The position numbers were made by a program, and so were the translations under genes. Positions 50,108-60,504 of a stretch of DNA of 64,000 nt are shown piece after piece. The stretch comes from Stachybotrys elegans (lineage: Eukaryota; Ascomycota; Sordariomycetes; Hypocreales; Stachybotryaceae), in contig JAGPNK010000007.1 in the NCBI GenBank assembly GCA_020746835.1, forward strand, positions 62,001 through 126,000, in the 5' to 3' direction. Position 1 is the stretch's first letter. Each line of letters starts with the position of its first letter. A model generated the notes under the pieces. It had not been told where the DNA came from and did no database searches. It was given only the letters and a program-made list of their open reading frames with translations.

Positions 50108-50811
50108 CTCGCGGCAGAAGCAACAAGCAAGCAAGCAAGCAGCAGCAAGCAGCAGCAGCGAATCAGGGACGGGGCCGGGCGCCAAATGCGGGCGGATACG
50201 GCGCGATACGGCCGATACGACGCGTCGGGGATGTCTGGGTTGGACGAGGCACCCACAAAAGGAGAGATGCACAGTAATCGCCACTTGGCATGGACGTGGT
50301 CGATGTTTATCTGGGCGCAGCGATTTTCCCTATCGGGCATGGCGGCCTGTCGCCGGCAGGGGTTGCTTGCAGCCATTCCGGGATCCTTGACTATTCCATA
50401 CATACAGGACAGTACATTTGCATTCCATCTCGAGCCAACTGTTGCACAAGACGGCATCTATTCTTTAGTGCATGCACCATCATCGGACGTCCGCACCACT
50501 CGGGCGTGGGGGTAATCCGTGACCTTGCATGCCACCATTCGGACAGCCAGATGGACAGCCAGGACAAGCAATCGTCTATATCTATGTCCTTGGAAAGACG
50601 CTCAAGCTCCTCTGCCAGACACGCAGAGACGGAGATAATCTGGAACCTCTTTCGCCAGTGACGGAGTTAATGGAAGCAGGCGGACATAATAATCCCACGG
50701 AGGCTCCATGGCCAACACCATCGCTCCTCCGAATAGCGGAGACGTCAACGCATAAGTACTGCTGCCGTCAAACTCAGATACAGCCACCATCTGCATCTCA
50801 CCCCAACAGTC
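50108..50811. promoter_or_regulatory. Divergent promoter region with short GCAA/CAG repeats
   Basis: 704 bp between the Zn2Cys6 gene (minus) and the small membrane-protein gene (plus). A GCAA/GCAGCA tract lies at about 50120-50162, next to the regulator's start. No gene seen. Confidence 0.45.
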
Positions 50812-51278
50812 ATGCTCGGAAAAATCCTCCTCACCGTCGACGCCCTCGGCCTGTTGTTCGGCGCGCCCCTGGCCGACATGAACGAGACGCACCAGTACAA
50901 CCCACGCTGGCCTCCCCACGCAAAGTGATCCAACACCACGGCATCATCATTCACGGCATCTCCACGCGCTAACCCTTGCCACTTCCCAGGTTCCACAATG
51001 GCCAGACCATCACCCTCTCCGTCATGCTCGGCCTTCTGACGCTCTACTATACCTGGAGGTCGCATCCCGGCACATCGGCCCGCGACTCGATCAACACCGC
51101 CGTCCTCTGCGGGAGCATCTACTGGCTCGCCGGCTATGCTGCCCTCTTTTTCCCCGAGACAGCGGGGCTCGATCCAGAGTTTGGGGGGCCTGGTTTTCCC
51201 CAGGGCAAGATCTTTACTGGTTTCTTGGGAGTCGGCATCATGGGTTGGGCGTATGAGATGTACAGCTTGGCCTCATAG
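50812..51278 (+). CDS. Small four-helix membrane protein (DUF6640-like)
   Basis: Two exons, 50812-50924 and 50990-51278. The 65-nt intron (GTGATC..CCCAG) is spliced to give PRWPPHAKFHNGQTITLSVM and 133 residues. Four hydrophobic helices are visible: ILLTVDALGLLFGAPLA, ITLSVMLGLLTLYYTW, INTAVLCGSIYWLAGYAALF and IFTGFLGVGIMGWAYEM. The conserved-looking loop NETHQYNPRWPPHAKFHNGQ carries His and Asn residues between helices 1 and 2, reminiscent of the fungal DUF6640 proteins. Function unknown. Some small membrane proteins of this type sit in biosynthetic clusters, but the sequence alone does not show a role. Confidence 0.75.
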
Positions 51279-51425
51279 GAGATGCGTACAGACTGTCATA
51301 GACTCCTGAAGGAATCAGTTGAAAGGACGAAGGGAGAGAATGTACAACACAAACAAGTACTATTCCGTAGTACTTTTTCCTTTAATGAACTCAGCTCATA
51401 TAGTTACCACTATGAATGGTGCTGC

Positions 51426-52286
51426 CTACCAAGGCTGGACAACTCCGTTCTGTGCCACCACTTTTCCAGCATCCGCATCGCGCTCTCCATCCACAACTCT
51501 CTTGATGATATCTCCTCCCAGCCAGGCCTCACCCGCACCCATAGCCTTCAAGGCCTCGGGCCCCACGCCGCCGAGGCCCGTCGCAAGAAACCCCGGGCTG
51601 ATACAAAAGACCTTGACGCCGTCCTCCTGCAGGATGTTGTGCCAGATCAGCATCGTCATGTTCAGCCCGGCCTTGGACGACCTGTAGCCAACTGCTGCAA
51701 AGACATCCTTCTTGGGCCATCCCGCAGCGGGGTTCGGCCGGAAGGGGTGGAGTGCCTTTGAGGCTCCCTCTAGCGTCGAGAGGCCCGACGTCAGAAAGAT
51801 GAGCCGGGGAGCCTGGGCCGCCAAGAGGAGCGGGACGCAGGCGTACGTCAGGACCTGGGTGCCAGCCACGTTGGTGTCCCACGCCTGGTTGAAAATCTGG
51901 CGAAAGCGAGACTCGTCATTCGCAAACGTGGTATCGAAAGAAGCGCCTACACGGTCAGGTGTGAGCCAGAGACGGTGAACCCAAGACTACTATCACGTAC
52001 CTGCATTGTTCACAAGGCAGTCGAGGCGATCAAACTTGCCCTTGATGGTAGCCACCGCTTCGTGGATGGATGCATCGTCGGAAATGTCAATCTGAACGAG
52101 CTCCACCGTGCTCTTGGTGTCGGGGTACTCCTTGGTGACTTGGCTTACAGCCTCCTTGCCCTTCTCGACGGACCGGCTGCCGAGAAGAACATGGTACGCC
52201 TTGGGGGATTGGAGCAGCGCCTTGACTGCCTCGTACCCAATGCCAGTATTGGCGCCGGTGATGAAGACGATGGTCTTGTCTGCCAT
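51426..52286 (-). CDS. Short-chain dehydrogenase/reductase
   Basis: Two exons, 52286-52001 and 51946-51426, with a 54-nt intron (GTACGT..GTAG). The join reads LVNNAGASFDTTFANDES and the protein is 268 residues. Motifs: TGANTGIG (nucleotide binding, residues 10-17), NNAG, the Ser of FLTSG and the catalytic YRSSK, followed by ISPGFLATGLGG. These define a classical NAD(P)-dependent SDR of the carbonyl-reductase type. The start was set at MADKTIVFITG. The frame extends upstream but with leader-like sequence. It stands near the A-T-R and AKR genes and could act on the same metabolite, though unlinked roles such as aldehyde detoxification are equally possible. Confidence 0.9.
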
Positions 52287-53798
52287 TTCTGCGGTGAGAT
52301 GGAGTGGGCGGGAAGTGTGCTGTATGAAAATAGTAGCGGGGTATGTGAGATGGAGAGTGACGCTTGACAGGATGACGGGTAGATCTTGCAACTAAATACT
52401 AGGCACTATGAGGTATGCTCTATCCCTCTTCCATCCATCATTGGTGTAAGACATGTGGTAAGTCGCTTGCTCCCAGAGTAAGCAGGATGCATACAAAGTC
52501 CACTTTTGTAAGCCTTTAGGGGCCTATGGGATAAATCCATCCTGTCTCCGCTAAGTCCGAATGATAAATCCGCCTTACGCTCCATTCGGACGGTTCGGGC
52601 ACTACGGCGGCCGGTGCTGAGTTGACAGGACACGGGTTGGGTTACTTGGGGTCCGAATATACCATGCTTTAAGGTCTGAGTCGGAACGCGTCTCGTTGTT
52701 TTATGCCCGGCGGCCGAATGTGGACATGTTTCTTGGCACTCGGGGAGGATGCGCCGCATGCATGGTTTGTACTTTCGTCGCCCCAATCCCACAGTTGCTA
52801 TTTACTGAATGGTGTGGTTGAAAATCATGAGGCCATTCTGCGAGACGCGTGCCAAATAACAGGGACTCGATCCTATCGAAGAGCGATAACTCCGTGGACG
52901 GCTCAACTCTGTCCGTCAGCATCTCGGAGCGCGTCTGTAATCTCCGCCTTCTCACAATAACATCATCACCTCAACAGCTCATCGCCTTGTTCGGAGGAGC
53001 CAAAGTTCTAAGCGCTATATTGGGGAAAGGCCAGTCTTCCAGTAATAATATACACTGGACCAAAACTCCTGTGTATCGTCAGTAGTGTAATATCAACAAG
53101 GGATTATAGAGCGATACTGACAGAGAGGGGAAAGGAACAATAGAAGGGCAATAGTCTATACAAACAGTAGTAGTTGGTGTGTGATCCAGGACCAGGATAG
53201 AGCCAGACAATAAAGGACTTTTAGACTGCTACTCAGTTTACCTTGTAGCCAACGTCGAAGAAAATACGACAGCAGCAGGAAATGAAATGTAAAGCATGTT
53301 GATTCGTGGGGTGAGTGGTGCTGCGAGTATTGGATGGGTCTTGCCGAGCGGTCAAGGCGTCGAACCTGGGGAGCGATTGTGTGTAACAGTACCACAAGGA
53401 AATATGGAACGGCTTGCCTCATCTGCATCGGTTGCAGATCCGATCTCAATGCGTCATCATCACTAGCTAGAAACCCACCAGGAGCGAACCCTTGACGGCA
53501 TGGTACTCTGATACAAACATTGCTGGACATGCCCACACAAGCACTAGTTAAATGCCTATTTAGTCCTTCCTTGCTGTGTATACATGATTCCATCTATGTT
53601 CTCTCGTGGCATGTTTTGCTAGGCGAGTTGAAACATGGTGCTGAGCCGAGCAGGGTGTTGAGAAAGGGAAACTCCGCGCGCATTTGCAGCGATGCAGCGA
53701 TCCACCTGTTTCCAGAGACACGAACCAATCATAGCATCTCGTTCCCGCAAGTCGACCGATGGACCGGCATCCCCTGCCAACTGGTGAGACGACTTGAT
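52287..53798. other. 1.5-kb intergenic region
   Basis: Between the SDR and EthD genes, both on the minus strand, so it holds the SDR promoter and the EthD 3' end. Frames of up to 145 codons lack domains and have non-coding-like codon use. A short tRNA A-box look-alike near 53340 was rejected. No repeat seen. Confidence 0.45.
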
Positions 53799-54122
53799 CT
53801 ACGTCTCCTTGATGATGGGGGCGGACATGAAGACAGGGGTCTGGTTGCTGAACTTGGGCACGTCATTGAAGACGGTCTGGGAGGCGGGGGAGGCCAGCGC
53901 AGCCTTGACAGCAGCAGCGTCCTTCCACGTAAGGATGGCGCTGACGGTGTAGGGCGTCCTCGCGGCGTCCTCGGCGCCCTCGTACTCGATGACCTGCCAC
54001 TTCTCGAGTCCAAAGGGGCCCCAATTCTCCTGGACGAGGGGCATGTGGGTGTCGATGTAGTACTTCATGTCAAAGGTGTTGCCCGGGTTGTTGGGGTAGA
54101 GGACGATGGAGATGTGCGGCAT
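53799..54122 (-). CDS. EthD-domain protein (dimeric alpha/beta barrel)
   Basis: A single-exon gene of 107 residues: MPHISIVLYPNNPGNTFDMKYY, a THMPLV motif and a C-terminal VFNDVPKFSNQTPVF. The order beta strand, Tyr-rich helix with HMPL, strand and helix is typical of EthD-like (PF07110) ferredoxin-fold monomers that pair into a barrel. The family includes a protein needed for ether degradation in bacteria and several proteins in fungal polyketide pathways. Catalytic function is not established for most members. Codon use is strongly G/C-ending, as in the neighbouring metabolic genes. Confidence 0.85.
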   Translation of the reverse strand: MPHISIVLYPNNPGNTFDMKYYIDTHMPLVQENWGPFGLEKWQVIEYEGAEDAARTPYTVSAILTWKDAAAVKAALASPASQTVFNDVPKFSNQTPVFMSAPIIKET

Positions 54123-54480
54123 TTTGGCGGTGAGCTTTGCGCAGGTTGATGAGAATGAAGGGTGTAGAGAGAGAGTAGCGAGATCGCGCGGGGTCTATGG
54201 ACTTGACTGGGGGTGACGGAGGGGAGAGTCAGAGGCAGGGTTGGTTTATGAGGAGTCGTTTATTGGTCCAAGGCCTCGCAATATGCAATGATGTGAAGCC
54301 AAATCGAGACACATGCTAACCATGATTCCCGGAGTTCCGGACAATCCTAGAAAATCCCCCCGCTATTCCCGGCTCTTCGGTTCTCCTACTACTAGTAAAG
54401 GATTAATTTCTCTTCAAGCGATAATCATTCTGTGATAAAAGTGGGCGGCGACCCATTGTGGCTACAATCAAGATGCTCTG
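54123..54480. other. Intergenic
   Basis: 358 bp upstream of the EthD gene and downstream of the unresolved membrane-protein gene. It presumably holds the EthD promoter. Nothing else recognised. Confidence 0.5.
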
Positions 54481-55262
54481 TCATTTTTTGTAAGCCGACC
54501 GGCTGTCTATACGCTCGATGCCCGCCCAGTAGGCGTATCTGCTGACGGGCGGGGGCCTCTCCTTCTTCATGGAGATGACACGCTGCAGGCCCAGGCCGCC
54601 GCCCGTTTCTGCCATGATGGTCACGTCCGAGACGGTGAAGCCGAGATTGGCCACGAGCCGTGCCGCCTCCCAGGATGATGCTGAGCTGAAAACATTGGCT
54701 ACGTGGTCTCGGGGTGACGGTGAAGATGGTGGCGCTTCCAATGGTCATGACAACCCCTCCGGTCAAGTACACGGCTCAGCTAAGGCATGCAATCAGCTCG
54801 CCTGCAATGCACCGCAATATAAAAGCATTGTAATTACTAGCGGTTGACCTTAAACAGAAGCCACCCAGAAGCCATGTGCAGCGCCACGACAAAACAGACG
54901 TAGGGGAGGAGGCAGACGGCGGCCATGAGCTCCGAATCCCCTCGCGCGAAGGCAAAGTAGAGATGAATGTAATGGATGGGTAAGAAGATGTTAGCGGAAA
55001 CTATGGCGGTGTTAATTTGGGACTCCTGTCCTGTCGCCAGAGTGCACTTCAAGTCCCTTGTCGACTGCTTTGATGCCAAGGCGATGTTGACGGCCCCGGC
55101 TAAGCAATGGCAAAGGACAGCGGCGACGGGCCAGGAATGGGGAGAGATAGAAGAGGGACCGATGCAAATACGCGTCGAACTCGTGGGGAGCGTGATAGCA
55201 TGGCACACAGAGTTGGAATCCGAATGTGGTAGGGGGCCCCGCGCCTTCGTCTCGATCCTCAA
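54481..55262 (-). CDS. Unresolved multi-exon gene, probably a membrane protein
   Basis: Two minus-strand pieces look coding. The first (55262-54837) contains three hydrophobic helices: VAAVLCHCLAGAVNIALAS, INTAIVSANIFLPIHYIHL and LMAAVCLLPYVCFVVALHMA. The second (about 54741-54481) encodes WEAARLVANLGFTVSDVTIMAETGGGLGLQRVIS with an ordinary globular composition. Between them a hydrophobic stretch (GGVVMTIGSATIFTV) lies in another frame. A GTCAAC donor at the end of the first piece and several AG acceptors after it are possible, but I could not settle the exon joins or the start. The family is not recognised. The two pieces could also be separate genes or remnants. Confidence 0.35.
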
Positions 55263-55452
55263 CTGGCGCGACTAGATTGGCTGCAGGTACTCTAGGACGC
55301 ATTTTCTAACATTTTACTAGAAGCGGCTTGCTTATGAGTTATGAGTAATATCGTGAGTTGGAACAACACAGTCAATGGATTTTGTACAAGTTCTGTTACA
55401 GGCGCACTTGGGAGACGAAGACACAATATACAGGACGCGCTTGCATCGACCG

Positions 55453-57105
55453 TCAGAATGGAATGATTTCATCTCCCAGGACCGCAGACTCGATGGATTC
55501 AAGGTCACCCAAGACTTCAACCTCGGGTAAACACAGCCCCCGGTCGACATTCATCAAGAGACACTGGTTGACCTTGTCGATCAGGACGCCAGAGTGGCGG
55601 AATTCACCTTGCAGCGTCGTGACGAGGATCGAGGCCAGCTCAACCAGGGTGTCGAGCGGTCCGACCTCCATGGTGGACGCGCTGTTGGCCTCGGCCCTGA
55701 GGAGGACCAGGTCAGCCAGGGAACAGCCGACGTCAAAGATCTTTTCGAGGATTCCCACGCCGTTGGCCTCGAAGGCTTTGGTGGGTAGGAGCTTGGAGAT
55801 GAGGACGACATCCCGGGCAATGGAGGCCGGGTACGTGAGGGACATGGAGTCGTCGCCCGAGGCCGTCTTGAGTAGTGCTTTGGAGACGCAGTGCTTCCAA
55901 ACCATGACTTTGAGCCACTGCTGTGAGATGAGCAGGTCGGCCTGCTGTGCAGGGGCGTAGCTCGACACGCTGGGCAGCGCGTACTTGAGCAGTTCCTGCA
56001 GGAGAGAGAGATGGGTGGACTCGGAAGGCTGCGCAAGAGGCACCGATGAGTTCCAGGAAGCGATGAAGTCCGTGTCAAAGTGGCCAAAGAGGCTGATGAG
56101 ATCGAGAAAACCCGGCATGATGTCCGAGTCGTTGCACAGGGGACTCGCGCATGGTAAAGCGAGAGTATTCTGGAGCGTCAGGGGTCGGTGGCGCTGCAGT
56201 GCGTAGGCGCGCTCCGTGATGAAGAGAACCCAGAAGAGGCGGCGGCCGTAGGCAGCGTCGACGGGGTCGAGGAGGCTGTAGGTGGCTTCCTCGTGGAGGC
56301 GCAGGGTCTGCAGCATGGTGATGGACTCGCGGAGGTAGAACCAGGCGGCATCGTCCTTGTTCATGCAGAAGAAGGCGGAGAAGAGGAAGAAGGAGGTCTG
56401 GATGTGAAGGAGGGACTGGGACTCGGCCACGTTGCAGTAGCGGCGGGCACGCGCCGTCTCGGAGAGGAGGAAGTCGGTTGGGGGCACGAGGATGGGCGAT
56501 GGGGAGCCGGGGGAGGGCGGCTTGGGCAGGATATCTGGCGAGAGGGAGAGGACGGCGCAGCAAGAGGTGAGGAGGGCGTAGGCATCGGGCGAGCAGGCGA
56601 TGCGGTGCAGGCTCTCCTCGACGTGGGGGCGGTGCAGGATGGGGGTGATTGGATACTTGTGCTCGAAGAAGGCGTCGATGCCCCAGCACATGACGGGGGG
56701 AGAAAGGCGCGGCGAGGGGAGGAAGCCATTGCGGAGGCCATTGGGGAGGTCATCGGGGGAGCCATCGGGGAGAGGGGGAGGAGGAGGAGGAAGATGGGAT
56801 GATGAAGGCGGAGGAGGATGAAGAGGAAGAGGAAGAGGCGAAGAAGAAGAGGAAGACTGAGGAGAAGCGCGGCGGAGTATGCATGGCGGAACAGCGGCGG
56901 CAGCGGGGGCGGGAGGGTGCGCGGGATGGAGAGGACGGCGGCGGCGAGGACCACCTTTGGGCCCCGTCTTCTTGGGCACGGCCAAGTAGGTGCACTCGGC
57001 GCCGGCGTCTTGGCAGCCGTGGCACGGGCGGCGGCCGTCGCAGCGCGTCTTGCGGGCGTGGCAGGAGTCGCAGGCCTGGCGGACCTTGCGGGGCTTGTCG
57101 GCCAT
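55453..57105 (-). CDS. Zn(II)2Cys6 transcription factor with proline-rich linker
   Basis: One open frame of 550 residues from MADKPRKVRQACDSC. Upstream codons in frame look like leader. The zinc cluster spans residues 12-38 with spacing C-X2-C-X6-C-X5-C-X2-C-X6-C, followed by the basic linker KKTGPKGG and a long Pro/Ser tract (about residues 60-115). The fungal-specific middle homology region follows, with RRYCNVAESQSLLHIQTSFF, RLHEEATYSLLDPVDAAYGRRLFW and ITERAYALQRHRPLTL, which matches the conserved R-x-(L/I)-F-W and E-R-x-x-A-L features of GAL4-class regulators. No intron is required. The layout of the cluster followed by KKxGPKG recalls sugar-utilisation regulators of the AmyR/MalR type. 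That comparison is from memory and moderate. Confidence 0.9.
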   Translation of the reverse strand: MADKPRKVRQACDSCHARKTRCDGRRPCHGCQDAGAECTYLAVPKKTGPKGGPRRRRPLHPAHPPAPAAAAVPPCILRRASPQSSSSSSPLPLPLHPPPPSSSHLPPPPPPLPDGSPDDLPNGLRNGFLPSPRLSPPVMCWGIDAFFEHKYPITPILHRPHVEESLHRIACSPDAYALLTSCCAVLSLSPDILPKPPSPGSPSPILVPPTDFLLSETARARRYCNVAESQSLLHIQTSFFLFSAFFCMNKDDAAWFYLRESITMLQTLRLHEEATYSLLDPVDAAYGRRLFWVLFITERAYALQRHRPLTLQNTLALPCASPLCNDSDIMPGFLDLISLFGHFDTDFIASWNSSVPLAQPSESTHLSLLQELLKYALPSVSSYAPAQQADLLISQQWLKVMVWKHCVSKALLKTASGDDSMSLTYPASIARDVVLISKLLPTKAFEANGVGILEKIFDVGCSLADLVLLRAEANSASTMEVGPLDTLVELASILVTTLQGEFRHSGVLIDKVNQCLLMNVDRGLCLPEVEVLGDLESIESAVLGDEIIPF

Positions 57106-57280
57106 GCTGGTGATGATGATGATGATGGAGGTGAAGGAGTAAATGCGGGGTATCATGGAGAGAAGGAGAGGAATGGCCCGGACTAGGCCGGAGCTAATGG
57201 GCGCCTTGTCACGCGGCACCATCTCCCGGAAGCAGCAAGACAATTGCAATGTATGTACATTCTCGTCGATGGATGCTTAT

Positions 57281-58690
57281 TTACATGACAGCGTCCTCCT
57301 CGTCCCTGTCTTTCTTCTTGGTCGTTCCCTGCACGTAGAACGTCGTCGTGACGGTGATTCCGTCCCTGTCGGCATCGTGGCTCGCCGCATCCGCCTGCAC
57401 AAACGGGCCGAGGCCCTGGTTCTTGACCAGCTCGTCCTCCGAGTCGTTCGTCTTGGTTCCCCCGACAATGTTGGTCGTGATGCGGCTGCCCTGGTGCGTG
57501 CGTCGAGAGCGCGGCTGGCCCGACGACGAGAGCTCGTAGTGCTGCTGGTAGCTCGAGTTGCCGCGGCCCGTCGAGAGGCTGCCCATGATGAACTGGCGAA
57601 GAGCTGCAGAATAGGTCAGTCAGCGTTGCCCGTATGCACCTATATTGATGGCGTCGTCTTACGTGGGAGGCAGGCCGCGATGATGGCAACCGCCGTTTCA
57701 ATCATGGATACCGTGCACGTCAGCATCGTCTCGTTGCGGTGCGAGAAGTAGGCCCGGACGACTGCGAGGGGTCAGCGGGAAACACTGGAGTTTTTGCAGG
57801 GAGCATGGCATACTGCTTGTAATGACGACAAAGACGCCCAGCGTGAACATGGCGATGACGCCAATCTTTTGCTTCGTCTTCATTTGCAGCTTTAGGACAA
57901 CCGAGATGGGGAGACTCATGACTGCTCACGGTCAGTGCTGGTCAAGAGGCGCCGGAGCTCGTACGTACTAAGGATATCCGTGAAGATGTTTACTGCGACA
58001 AAGAGTCGTCTGTTAGTCCTCACACAATTGAATGTATAACAGATACGGCGCAACTTACAGATGATAGTGATCCAGTAGTTGACAAGAGCGTTGTAGGGAT
58101 CGCACTGGTCTGGTCCATGGTCAGCCACTTCCATCAGAGACCCAGAATCGCTGCACTCACACGACGGGTCCTGCGACCACCTCTTGTCGTGAGGGAAGCA
58201 CTGGAAGATGATGTGGAAGAAGATGAGGGCCCACGACGCAACCAGGAAGCCCAGCGTGCAGTTGTAGATGACGGCCATGCGCGAGCCCGGGATGGTAATC
58301 TTCTTGTAAAAGATGACCAGGGCAATCTTGATGGCCCAGAGCGACGTGACATATAGAATCGACCCGGGAACAATCATCTGGCGAGCGCTTCATGTTAGTG
58401 GCCGAACTGGTTCCATCTGCTGCCTGTATTACACAACACACCTTCATGATATTGACAAACCCATCAAACGTCGCAGTGGCCGGGTCCGCCATCCCCAGGG
58501 ACCACATGTAATGCTGTATGATGAGGTCGCCGAGCAGACAGCATCCCGCCAGCGTCAGGAAGGCATCCTCCAACGACACGGCGCCCAGCTTGCGCACCCG
58601 GACCCAGAGCCGGCATGCCAGAAAGACGAGGGCCACCGCTGTGCATATATACCAGGAGACCACCTGGCCGAGACCCAGATTGCTCGCCAT
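57281..58690 (-). CDS. Fungal rhodopsin-like 7-TM integral membrane protein
   Basis: Seven exons: 58690-58442, 58377-58161, 58109-58059, 57992-57969, 57921-57814, 57761-57663 and 57603-57281. The six introns are 47-66 nt, all GT..AG, and every join is in frame, giving 356 residues. Seven hydrophobic segments are visible, from VSWYICTAVALVFLACRLWVR to SMIETAVAIIAACLP. Family marks are FLACRLWVRVRKLG, the CFPHDKRW extracellular motif with Cys, FNIFTDIL-like LNIFTDIL and the helix-7 MIETAVAIIAACLP before a Ser/Arg/Asp-rich cytosolic tail. These are characteristic of the large fungal family (PF20684 type, PTH11 relatives lacking CFEM). Members are thought to be plasma-membrane receptors or sensors, though few have known ligands. 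The 24-nt exon 4 is unusually small. Confidence 0.85.
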
Positions 58691-59142
58691 GACGAAGCCC
58701 GTACGGCTTGCGGTGCGGACTCGTGAAAACCTCTACGCACAGCCAGTGGTGCTTACAACGGCAAGAGATGGAGAAGGGACAGAGATGATCGCCAGGTGTG
58801 GTGGGACGTGGATAGGTCTTAATGTCTGTGAGGAGACGGCGCGCACATCGATTGCCGCCCAAGCCACCCTCTCACCCTCCCACCCGGCTCGTCTCGTCTC
58901 GTCTCCTAGGAGAGCAGCCGCTACTCGTGGCAGCCGCTACTCGTGGCGGCCGCTACGTGTGGTGCCATACATACCAAGGAACTTCTGAGGTATTGGCTAA
59001 ACGACGGGCTAGAGGCGTTCTGGGCTCGTTTGACGGGGGATATCCCGAGAGGCAGTGGATCGTGGGAAGGGCTATTTTGGCGGCCCCACGAAGTGCGCGG
59101 AACCGTAATATTCCGTAGCATACCATTCGGCATTTGTGTACC

Positions 59143-59163
59143 GTGTGTGTGTGTGTGTGTGTT
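59143..59163. repeat. (GT)n microsatellite
   Basis: About ten uninterrupted GT units. Confidence 0.8.
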
Positions 59164-59204
59164 GTTCTGCTCGTTTGGCCAGGCGTCCATGTTCTTTGGT
59201 TGTT

Positions 59205-59270
59205 CTTTGGCTGTTGTTGCGGTTGCTGTTGTTGTGGTGGTTGTTGTTGTTGTTGTCGTTGTTGTTGTTA
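59205..59270. repeat. (GTT)n microsatellite
   Basis: About twenty GTT-type triplets with a few substitutions, in non-coding sequence. Confidence 0.8.
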
Positions 59271-60398
59271 GTCAGAGGTTCATGCACACTGATCCATCTG
59301 CAAGACATCCGAGACACATCCAAGACAAAGGCCAGCTTCTCTGCATGCTTCCAGGAGGATTCTCGGCGTCGATGCGCCAAGATGCTAGATTTTCATCTCC
59401 ACAACCTCGCATGCTAACCAGGACGCCACGCCAGAAACACGCGTCCGCCGCCATGGTTTCCCCCCTGAAGACCCTGGCTGTAAAGCTCTCTGCTCAAGGC
59501 TCAGCTGTGAGCAGCCCAAAACGTTCGGGGCTTCGCCATAACCTACTAGCGGCAACTGATCCTCACGCATGCCCGCCCGAGTCTTCCGCATGAATTGTGG
59601 CGGCGCCCGTCGGAGCGGGTATGGCTTGCTCTCGCCCCGAACGCTCACCGTTTCGCACCGGACCGTTCATGACTCGTACATACCGACTGTAGCCCTCGAT
59701 TAGCTGCTTTAGAATCTCGAATATAGGGCTTGGCAGCGCAACCCAAACTGCTGAGCTACGGCCCAAGATCCGAACCCCCCCGAGCAGCCCGCTATTTACA
59801 GGGCTCGGAGTAAAAATAACAGGGAAGGAGTAGCGAGGTTCGCTAACGAAATCTTGGGACTTATTCGGATCTAGGAGTAATATTTGCATCCCCCCCCCCC
59901 TAGCTTATACCAGGCTGATACAACGGTCGCTTGTCTAAGTCTAGACAGAGTATACCGTCATGCCATGCAGATAAAACGGTAGTTTGTGGTCATGGTCCTG
60001 TTATTTAACAGTTAGGTCGTCCCTCTTGTCTTCCGGTTTTCAGCACGTTCCATCCCATGTCGATGGATCTTCCATGGAGCATGTGCCACTGCGATTGCCT
60101 GATCGAGATTGCTTCCTGCGGGCAGAGGGTGCGGGGGTTCGCTTAATTTCTTTTTCTCGGGGCTCGTTCTTTTGTTGGTAGACTTGGTTCTATCGTGAAG
60201 ATGAGCGCCATGGTGTTTTATACACATTTCGAAAGGCAGGCTTCAGTTCAACCTCCACCCCACATTCACTAACCCAGAAGGCTGAGTCGAGGCAGATTGC
60301 GAGGCGAGGCCCGAGGTTTGAACCAACCATTGTGGCGAAGCATATATGTAAAGTTCAAAGATATGGTAGACGTGACGGATACATGCATTCCATACTAC

Positions 60399-60406
60399 TA
60401 TAAAAG
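60399..60406 (+). promoter_or_regulatory. TATA box and CT tract of the orphan gene
   Basis: TATAAAAG sits about 100 bp before the ATG at 60505 and is followed by a long pyrimidine tract (about 60420-60465), the standard order of fungal core-promoter elements. It is the main support that the next frame is a real gene. Confidence 0.6.
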
Positions 60407-60504
60407 CAGGCCACAACAACAGTCTTTCCCTCCTTTTTTTTCTCTCTTTTTTTCTTTCTTTTGCCTGGCTTTAATAGTAGATTCGACACCCGCACCGTAC
60501 TGCG

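Larger units (their letters stand above)
58691..60504. other. 1.8-kb intergenic region with microsatellites and possible repeat relic
   Basis: Contains a (GT)n run (about 59143-59163), a (GTT)n run (about 59205-59270), a C11 tract at 59890-59900 and a 59560-59890 segment that differs in texture and carries tRNA-promoter-like boxes on the minus strand. No protein gene is supported. Its right end carries the promoter of the orphan acidic-tail gene. Confidence 0.45.

Noticed and set aside
53335..53385. tRNA-Leu/Ser A-box look-alike (GCCGAGCGGTCAAGGCG)
   Set aside because: No acceptor stem, no convincing B box at the right distance and no anticodon arm could be found around it.
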